Source: Tenebrio molitor
Lineage: Eukaryota; Arthropoda; Insecta; Coleoptera; Tenebrionidae
Assembly (NCBI RefSeq): GCF_963966145.1
Contig: NC_091048.1
Location: forward strand, 868,001-932,000
Reading direction: 5' to 3'
Length of the DNA: 64,000 bases
In this document: positions 56,260 to 64,000 of the stretch, piece by piece
Position numbering within the stretch: position 1 is the stretch's first letter
Layout: each line of letters opens with the position of its first letter
Program-made: the position numbers and the translations under genes
The notes under the pieces: model-generated
What the model saw: only the letters and a program-made list of their open reading frames with translations
What the model was told of the DNA's origin: nothing
Database searches by the model: none

Positions 56260-57106
56260 AAACGAACATTATGTCTGATTTGTCGCATACCTTTTGTGAA
56301 TAGGATATCGCTTGTCCATGCGCTTGCCAAGAATGCTCAAAAAGGCGAATGCTTTTTGGATGATTTTGAAGCATTCGCACTAGTGCGCGAACATCGATTT
56401 CGCGCACTACTATGCGGTCGCGAACTGTCATTTTGAAGATAGTGAGTTCAAAAAGTACGTTGAGTAGATGAAGATTTGATATATCTAGAATGAATAAACA
56501 ATTTAGAAAGTTACAAATCTTTGTAGTAAACATGATTTACAAATGTTTAAGAGAGGATATAGATGTTCCATAATTACAGTGTCTTTCAACAGCAGTTTCG
56601 TTAGGTAGAAATAGATCGAGAAGCTTAATGAATCGTGTCATAACAGACTATTCTTTATGAGTAATTTGTCATAAAATGTGACAAATTAATTAATTACTTT
56701 TAGTTAATTACGCGTCCTTAACTAATTCAAAAATAACTCACAGTTGAAATTTTCAGATTTTGCATCTGCGTTGGGTTCGTAAGAGGATTCTTTTCAGAAA
56801 TTAAAATAATTCTCTTATAATTAACTATGTACATACAATAGAGTGAAACAGAAGAACACTCAGAAACTGACTAAATTTTTTACTTAGGAGACGTATTATG
56901 GATTGTGTAATGTATGGAATGTTATCCAATATACATGATGGAAAAAAACCATATATCTTTTAACTAATTTAAATATATTATGGCGAATAATATTACTTAA
57001 ATATGTATTTTAATTATTTAATTAATCAAAAATAAAGAAAGTGAGCACATGCGTTCAAATTTCGTCTTCAAAGTCACTCAAAGGAACTTTTTTGTGTTTC
57101 ATAATA
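56260..57106. other. AT-rich intronic DNA, nothing recognised
   Basis: The minus-strand frame of 122 codons at 56,165-56,533 overlaps the hairpin and has no domain. Otherwise A/T-rich. Confidence 0.5.
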
Positions 57107-57340
57107 ATAGTTTATTTAACGAGTTCCTGTGTAAATTGGGGTTTTTTGGCACGAATGGGCCAGTTTAAAACGCGAGTGAAACGAGTGTTTTAAAGGCCCA
57201 CGAGTGCCAAAAAAGGCCCAATTTACACACTAACGAGTTGAATACAACGTTTTTTTGTTCGACGAGCCCCTTAAAGGGACATTTATCAAAATCCGTTCAC
57301 ACAGCAGAAAATTCTCAAATTCTGTTGAACAAAAAATGTA
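57107..57340 (+). repeat. Dispersed hairpin repeat, copy 2
   Basis: Same orientation as 166-465, with core palindrome 57,118-57,239. Cores match closely (GCCCACGAGTGCCAAAAAAG, TAACGAGTTGAATACAACG); downstream TTCACACAG and AAATTCTCAAATTCTG are also shared, but about 50 bp present in copy 1 are missing here. Confidence 0.85.
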
Positions 57341-58923
57341 TTCCGGGCTAAAATAAAATTTAAAATGATAAAAAATGTTTATCACTATTTTTATTAGTGT
57401 TTAAAAAACTTTGGTTTCCAAACTATGTACATATTTAAATTAAAACTTGACACCTTTGTTACTTCCGCGCCAGAAAACTTTAGATTTAAAATGTTGCTAC
57501 AATTCAAAATTTTTTGCTGATTGTTAATGAAGAATGTGTCATCGTTCGATTCTTACATTGTTGAATAACAATGAGTAATTTTTCTGTTCTATTCATAGTC
57601 TTAATTCTGCGAAACTAACAATAATTCCAAACAGTATTAAAAAATATTTCATTTAAATTACGTCCCCACCATTTGTTTCTTTTGTATCAGTGTATAATAC
57701 ACTTTGTCCTAAATCGTCTTTATGGGCGTGATAATATCATACAGTAAATATGTATTACTGCATTCAGGTTACATAATCGATGCACTATATTACATCAAGG
57801 TAAAGAGCACAAGGTGAGTTTACCAGAGTGACATTAATTTGTGCAAAAAAGTGATCCAGCAGGCGCCACGAGCACAAATTAGGAGTCGAAATAAAAAGGC
57901 GTTCGTTTCCGACCATTAAACCGTCCTCATCTAAACACAACAGACAAGAAAACACCTGACAAAAACAGTTCGGTGAATCAGTGTTGGCACAACTTCAACT
58001 CTCGGTTCCAAATTTAGAACGACCACACTTTAGTGCTGTCGACTCCGACAAATTCGAACAAATACGTTCAAACCAGAATCCGCGACTTGCGTAATCTGCG
58101 AAGACAAGTTTGCGATTTGAAGATGGTGCAAAAGCGAAGGTCGCAAACGGTGAAGATTTTCTTCTTTTTCCCGGTAGTCCTCGAGGGTCGGCCCCGTCTG
58201 AGCTAATTAATTTTTCCGCATGGTTTGTCGTCCTGTTGTTTACATTTGACATTCACTGCTTATGGCATTTAGGTTTGCCGGACCAAATATGGCGTCTGAC
58301 GTCACCACAACTGCAAGTTTCTTCTTTCGTGTGTTGTATGAGAGGCGGGTGACCCGATTTTCTATGGAAAAAATGCCACATGGTCGATTAATTGCAGAGT
58401 TGCACTCTTCGACGGTTATTGTTTGAGGTCGGGGCGATCGGATGGGAGAAGTGTCCTGTAGGCTTGGCGCTAGCCTAGTTTTCTTCCGAATGGATGTGGT
58501 AATAAAAGAGGAAAGTTAATGCGAGCGGCTGGTAAAATGATGGTTTATGGACATCGATTGTTCGATCGGGACAGGGGCGGACTGGTTTGTGGCGGACGAA
58601 AAAGGATCGGATGGAAATTTCGTCAGGGAAGTCGAGAAATTCGACGAAATACTGAAGTTTTGAACGTAGTTATGTCATGATTGCTTGCAAAATCAGATGT
58701 TATTTAATGGCAGCCTGCTGCGTTGGTGGGCAATTTCACCTGGCGATAATGAACAGTCAAATCTTTTATGTTCTTAATTAATGATCGAGTAAGCAGCTGA
58801 TAAAAGATTAATTTCTATTGAAACGTTTTTGAAACACACAATTTAATGCCTTGGTATAAGTAAAATAAATGTTACACAATTTTTTAATAGAAAATATAAA
58901 AAGAAGGACATAAAGTAAATGTA
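57341..58923. other. Intronic DNA with a CG-richer middle, no exon recognised
   Basis: The stretch 57,960-58,470 is CG-richer with short frames on both strands; none resembles integrin sequence or another family I know. Confidence 0.4.
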
Positions 58924-58975
58924 ACGGGTGTTCAAAAATTGACGAGTTTGGAGTTGGCTATGGTTTGGAACATGT
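58924..58975 (+). repeat. Solo end of an ACGGGTG-type TIR element
   Basis: AACGGGTGTTCAAAAATTGA and GGAGTTGGCTATGG resemble the left arm of 50,475-50,699 and the tip of the CGGGTGTTCA family. I find no matching right arm, so this is a truncated copy. Confidence 0.5.
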
Positions 58976-59448
58976 TTGTCGTTACTTAACCCACACAACT
59001 ATCATACACTCCGTGTGTCAAAATTAAGACAATGTTTTATTTTCGTTTTATGTAAGAGTAAGGATTCGAATTTTTGCACAGTCGTAGAATTTAATGTGTG
59101 GTTTTCGGGTACTAACTATATTAGTTGTATACAGTTGAATACAGTTGAGTACTGGAAAAGATGCACCTCATGAAGCTCTACGACTATAAAAAAATTCAAA
59201 TCGTCAATCTCATACGTCAGGCTGTCTTCATCTTACTATTTAAACAATTTGCAAAAAAATATTTTCATTTCTTTACTTTATTTACTCATTGTATGTTTTA
59301 TGCGTTCGCACAATGGTGTTGTAGCAATGAATGTTACTCTCGTGTTATTCTTTGTGATTCATATAAACTGTCGATTCATAAGATGAGAACTTTTATGTTT
59401 TGAAGGTCTTTAAAATAAATTTAGTGATTAACTGCATCTGTTTATTGA
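58976..59448. other. AT-rich intronic DNA, nothing recognised
   Basis: Short frames without features. Confidence 0.55.
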
Positions 59449-59768
59449 AAGTTTGTTTTTTTTTATAATCAATTGTCAAAGTGTTGTCAGGTTGGCAGAA
59501 AATTCAAAACAGTGAATTTTATAAATCACGTGTGAAACATTGACTTTTGAAATTGTCACCGATTGTCACATTTGACAATTTAAATTTAAATTCAACACAT
59601 GTCTTAGGTACACTCATAAACATATGCAACATAACCTCAATAATGATATAGGGGAAATCTAGGGTGAAATTGAGATAGAATTGGACCAGATGTCAATGAT
59701 TTTTAATATACAGTTTGGTCTTTTTCTGTATTTTGACACTGACATGATTATAAAAAAAAACGGACTAT
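59449..59768 (+). mobile_element. TIR element, CAATTGTCAAA family, diverged copy 2
   Basis: Left end TTTTTTATAATCAATTGTCA pairs loosely with TTTTGACACTGACATGATTA, then TAAAAAAAAACGGAC. It shares GTTGTCAGGTTGG and CAAAACAGTGAATTTT with the copy at 11,189-11,551 (GTTATCATGTTGG, CAAACAGTGATTTT) in the same order and orientation. Confidence 0.6.
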
Positions 59769-59941
59769 AGAATCATTTATCGAGTAAATACATAGTGTGT
59801 AGAATTTCATTTTGTTTCTTTCTTTCCGGTCTAATTGTCTTTTTTTCAAATTATATATTGTTTTCTTTTAATTTTTGCTGTTATTTGTTTCTTTTGAAAA
59901 ATATATTTCCATAGAATTTACGTTTTCGTGTTTTATCGCGC
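59769..59941. other. AT-rich spacer, nothing recognised
   Basis: T-rich DNA between two elements. Confidence 0.6.
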
Positions 59942-60308
59942 GTTCAAATGAAATCCTGGGCTGGATACTGGGAAGGCGTTGGAAACCGTCAATTACATAT
60001 TGTGATTTTTTAAGGCGTAGATTAATTGGAACATGTTGACAGCTAACCTAAAATTTAGAACCAAACAAATATTTCGTTTTTTTTCTTTCTTTGCAATGTT
60101 TTGCATTAAAAATAGAATAACTTAACGATTCATATTCTCGAAGCAAATATCTAAGGCCACACTTTGCTGAAAACAAACATGTTCAATTATGTCCACATTA
60201 AACATAAACAAATGTCATTCGTGTCAAACGGCGGGAAATTCAAATTTTACACTGTTCTAAACGGTTTAATTTTTCCAACGCTTCCTCAGCCCAGGATTTC
60301 ATTTGAAT
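59942..60308 (-). mobile_element. TIR element, GTTCAAATGAAATCCTGG family, copy 2
   Basis: A 367-bp copy of 51,378-51,742 in the opposite orientation. Ends GTTCAAATGAAATCCTGGGC and CCCAGGATTTCATTTGAA. Open frames in it are by-products of the repeat. Confidence 0.88.
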
Positions 60309-62114
60309 TTGTCAGCGAGCCAGCTTTTCTTCTTATTATTATTACCATAGCTTTTCACTTTTATGTTACAAATTCTGACTACTTTTAATTTCTTTCAAAA
60401 AATGCTCAACATTGGCACACTTGAATCAGACTGCCTTGATCGACTTCTCTTGGAATTCCATAGAAATTTGACTCATCATCGCCTCCATATTTAGGTGTTT
60501 TCTCGATTGTTTCCAGAAACCTGTTTCACCGGAACCATTTAATCTGTCACAATATTAGCGTACGTTGGCGTACGTCACATTGATTTATTTGGCAATCCGC
60601 CTCTGCACTGGGGGCCCCGAACCGATTAAACTAAAAACAGCTGTTAGGTGTAATCAGGTGACACGGCCTGACCTAGACCCACCCATAAAACGAAACTGCT
60701 AATAAACTTCTACGATCAGTTCGTAAGTGGTCGATAATTATTAAGTAAGGACAGGGCTGTATTGAGCAACTCCCTGGCACAATGGACGAAACGCTGAATG
60801 TCCATTTACATGTCCGCAACGTCGAAAGAGAAAGTCTTTAGAAAAGGAGAGTGAGCGACGATTTCTTGACACATACGCATGCAGCACATGCTCCAGTTGA
60901 TCCTGTTTATTAATTAATCCAATTACTAAAACGACTCGCACATGGCTAAACTAATTCGCGAATGCGACGCCATTCCGGCCCGATTCGTGACCGATTGAGC
61001 GCGTGTTGAGGCTTGCGTAATGAGGCTCGGCGATATTGGAAAATTGTACAATGTTTAATTTAGAAAAATTCACGAAACATAATTTCGGGAAAATTTCAGT
61101 ATTTTGCTAAAAAAAATCAAAATCACAAAGTGTCTAATTTATTTTACCTAAGGATAATAATAAGTAAACTATAGTAGGATTAGAGAGAACGTGAAACGGT
61201 TCTTTAATATGTAGGTAAGTTTATAAGCGTCGTAACAAATTGGTGTTTCTCACAAAAAACTGGAATGGGAGGAGCACTCGATTTAAAAAAGCACGAAACA
61301 TTAAATCATGCATCGATTATTGGCACTTGACTTATTTTATTTTATTTTTTTTATTAAATATTGCATAACAAAGTTTGTTTTACTGTTACCTTCTGTGATC
61401 TGCTTTTTTTGAAGGTTAAAATATTATTAAAAATATTTACTTTAACAATGAACCATTTTAAACAAGATTTGCAGCTTTCAAACCATTTTTTACACATTTA
61501 CAAAATTTAAGATTCTAACAATAAATAATAAATAATATAAATATACCTTAATGTGTTAAAGAAAAAACTTTTCACTTTTATGTGTAAAACCAAGTCTGCT
61601 TGGGTAAATCCTAAACTAGGGTTAAAAGTCTTCAATGTTTTGACAGGAGGTACTTCGAGGCTGGAGATAATCTTGGAAATTAGCCTAAATGGGCGCTTTT
61701 CGCTTCGTAAAAGCATGTTTTAAATTTTCAAACGTGACAAAGTTTGGTTGCTGCAGGATTAAATCTGTTATTTTATTTAGACGTGTGCAATAGATGTTTA
61801 TTCTTGAAGCAGTTTTTGACAATTTGTGTAAAATGTACAGCGTAATATCAATCATACTATCATTACTATCATCCGTTATGAAGAGAGGTTTTGCCAAAAC
61901 TCCAACAAACCAAGTTGTTTATGATAAACTCAGTCATTATTTCATTTCCATTTCGAAAATAGAATTCGGTCATGAATCATTTGTGTTTTCGTTGTTTTCA
62001 TTTTTAAATTAAAATTTTCGTGACGTGACGATCTATTAAGTTCCGCGGCACGTTTAAAAAAAATCCTTTTATTCTTTTTTTGTTCACATTGTATTTCCTC
62101 AATAGAAAATGGGC
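60309..62114. other. Intronic or intergenic DNA, no gene recognised
   Basis: The stretch 60,420-61,030 is less A/T-rich, but frames on both strands have no known domain. The remainder is A/T-rich. No paired repeats noted. Confidence 0.45.
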
Positions 62115-62174
62115 TTTTTACTTTTACTTCCTATGGAGTAAAAGTAAAAATGTCAGGTCAGGTCAGGTCAGGTA
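62115..62174. repeat. Short palindrome followed by a TCAGG pentamer run
   Basis: TTTTTACTTTTACT and AGTAAAAGTAAAAA form a 14-bp-arm palindrome around TCCTATGG. Directly after it comes TCAGG repeated four times (62,154-62,173), which creates overlapping AGGTCA words, the half-site read by nuclear receptors. This may be only a simple repeat. Confidence 0.75.
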
Positions 62175-62383
62175 ATTTGTTTATCATTTATTTTTAGATA
62201 TCAATCGTACAGCATCATTTAAACTAATTCCGGATATTATTCTGAGAACGCTACATCGGGAGCGGCAAGTGTGCTTACTCTGATGTTCTGATTTTGAGAA
62301 AGTTTGATTTAAATTTTTAGTCTGTTTTCTAAAAAACAAAGAGAAGGTAGTATAAAAAATTATGTGTGTAAATTATATGGAGC
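62175..62383. other. AT-rich spacer, nothing recognised
   Basis: No feature seen. Confidence 0.6.
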
Positions 62384-62475
62384 AAAGTGTTATTTCTTCC
62401 CTTGAGTAATTAACTAATTACTGACCTCGGCTGCGCCTCAAGCTTCACCGAGGGAAAAAAATTAAACACTTTCCT
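62384..62475. repeat. Imperfect hairpin, AAAGTGTT type
   Basis: AAAGTGTTATTTCTTCCCTT pairs with AGGGAAAAAAATTAAACACTTT-type words (outer AAACACTTT), with a CG-rich inner part GACCTCGGCTGCGCCTCAAG. About 25-bp arms with mismatches. Confidence 0.75.
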
Positions 62476-63401
62476 CCCTCATCATATAAATAACCGTTAA
62501 TTTGACTTGTTAACAATAATATTTTGGCCTAGTTGCTTTGCAGTAAAGTTTTCTGCAACGAGATAGGAATACGCAAATTTCTTTCTTAATGAAAGAAAGA
62601 CATTTTGCCGCATTGTATTCTGTCTTTCATGAATTACATAGTTAGTAATATCACCGAATTAAATTATTTTATTTCATTTAATCATAAACGAAATTATCTC
62701 TAAATTAATCACCGGTAGAATAAAATTGCAGATAAAAAAATATTCTCGTGTAAAACGTTACACTTTTTAAAAATTATTTAAAGGCGACTATTTCAAGACT
62801 CCACTCATAAAGTTGTTGGTGAACGTGCACCACAAAAATAGCTTCTTACACCGTTTATCCGGATGACACATCCTATTAATCTTGTTAATACAAGAAAATA
62901 ATAACGTCAAAATGCGTAAAATTATATTTACCAAATTACTAATTTTTAGATAGTTTCCCTATTTGTTTATTATTCAGTGCGTTATAAAAAACAGAAAAAA
63001 ACATCTTATATCCGTTCTTTATGATAACACTGTGTCAAAGAGCTTTTTAAAGAAGCTTTGATCTTGGAAAATGTACCGAACACTACTGGGAGTCTTTTGT
63101 TTGATTTGTGGTTTGTTATCACAGCGAGCAATTGTTATTGTATCATTACACAAAATTAATTACCGAAAATCATCAACGACAGTTTTAACTCTTGTTTATC
63201 AGTCTTGGTCAACCACATTATTTTCTTGAAAAATGTGAAATCTCACCGCAACATGTAAATATTTACATTTTATATAAACTAATTGTGTAACATTTTCCAA
63301 TTATCCGTTGCTTAAACTTAACCATTTAATGCAACATTTCCGTTGCAAGCGTTTTTTTTTTGTATTTTTTTATCATTTTACTTTGAATAGTATAATTAAA
63401 G
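62476..63401. other. AT-rich DNA, nothing recognised
   Basis: No gene or repeat seen. Confidence 0.55.
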
Positions 63402-63510
63402 AACGAGTTTTATAAGGGTTGATTTGGCGCACGAGTCCCAAGTGTAGAAAACGACCCGTAGGGGAGTTTTGCATAGGATGAGTGCGCAAATCCACTTATA
63501 AAACGAGTTT
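63402..63510. repeat. Imperfect hairpin, AACGAGTTTTATAAG type
   Basis: AACGAGTTTTATAAGGGTTG and GGCGCACGAGTCC pair with GGATGAGTGCGC and CCACTTATAAAACGAGTT. Both ends carry ACGAGTTTT, as in the hairpins at 177 and 57,118, but the core is different. Confidence 0.82.
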
Positions 63511-64000
63511 TTTATGTTATTTTTTAGAATTTGCACCCTTGTTTTAATTTTTAAATAAAAAAATTAAATTTTCAAATTCTAGGGAATTTTGTATTAATTG
63601 GTAATTCAAGGTAACGGATGCAACTACATCTGCAACATATGTTAAAAAGTAGAGTTTGAACATTAATATTGGAAGTTTTTTTGGTGTAAATGACAATAAT
63701 ACACTGAAATATTGATAAAAATTTTCTTAGAGATCTATTAAATCACGAGTGCTTTTAAACGACTCCAAATTGAATACAATAATAGACCTATTAGAGATGC
63801 AGATTCTAAAAAAAATGTTATGGCGGTGTAGAAAAATTATGTAATCGGTAAAATTAAACAAATGAAGTTTGTAGTGTATTTTAAGATGCGTCATTCCTCG
63901 TAACATTTTATGACTTCATTATTGGCAAATTGAAATTTAACAAAATTCAGACTGCGAACACCTCTCCACAACTAGAGAGAGCTTCAGCACTCATTACACT
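63511..64000. other. AT-rich DNA to the window end, nothing recognised
   Basis: No exon of the integrin gene or other feature seen. Confidence 0.5.

Overview
This window looks like AT-rich intergenic and intronic DNA from an arthropod, most likely an insect and possibly a beetle. That is an inference: the only host coding exon I recognise is the first exon of an integrin alpha subunit of insect type, split by a canonical GT donor, and the rest is dominated by Tc1/mariner/pogo-type elements with TA target duplications, one intact Ty3/Gypsy element and a giant-LTR element. I saw no bacterial gene organisation, rRNA, tRNA or CRISPR array.

Layout. 1-2.2 kb: a dispersed hairpin repeat and a GC-richer stretch that could be a 5' exon or promoter. 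2.16-6.68 kb: a dense transposon zone with a chain of four different terminal-inverted-repeat (TIR) elements, each abutting the next through one shared TA dinucleotide, a fifth nested inside the third, then a decayed pogo/Tigger element. 6.7-15.9 kb: mostly unique AT-rich DNA with four smaller TIR elements and no convincing gene. 15,877-20,926: a complete, apparently young Ty3/Gypsy retrotransposon (identical 154-bp LTRs, CATG target duplication, one open Gag-Pol frame). 23.6-25.3 kb: a 165-bp foldback palindrome and three TIR elements. 29,835-35,894: an LTR-type element on the minus strand with two nearly identical 2,490-bp LTRs around only 1,080 bp of non-coding interior (polypurine tract and a tRNA-Lys-like primer site visible). 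36.5-51.7 kb: palindrome clusters and further TIR elements, one with N- and C-terminal pieces of a DDE transposase. 53,077-53,252: integrin alpha exon 1 on the plus strand. From there to the end I find no second exon, so the remaining 10.7 kb is probably intron 1, itself carrying dispersed repeats.

How it fits together. The host gene signal is small; the window mainly records waves of DNA transposons that prefer TA and often landed at the edge of, or inside, earlier copies. At least five families occur twice, often in opposite orientation. A separate set of dispersed imperfect hairpins shares short outer ends but has different palindromic cores; I consider this, together with the chained TIR elements, the most unusual content.
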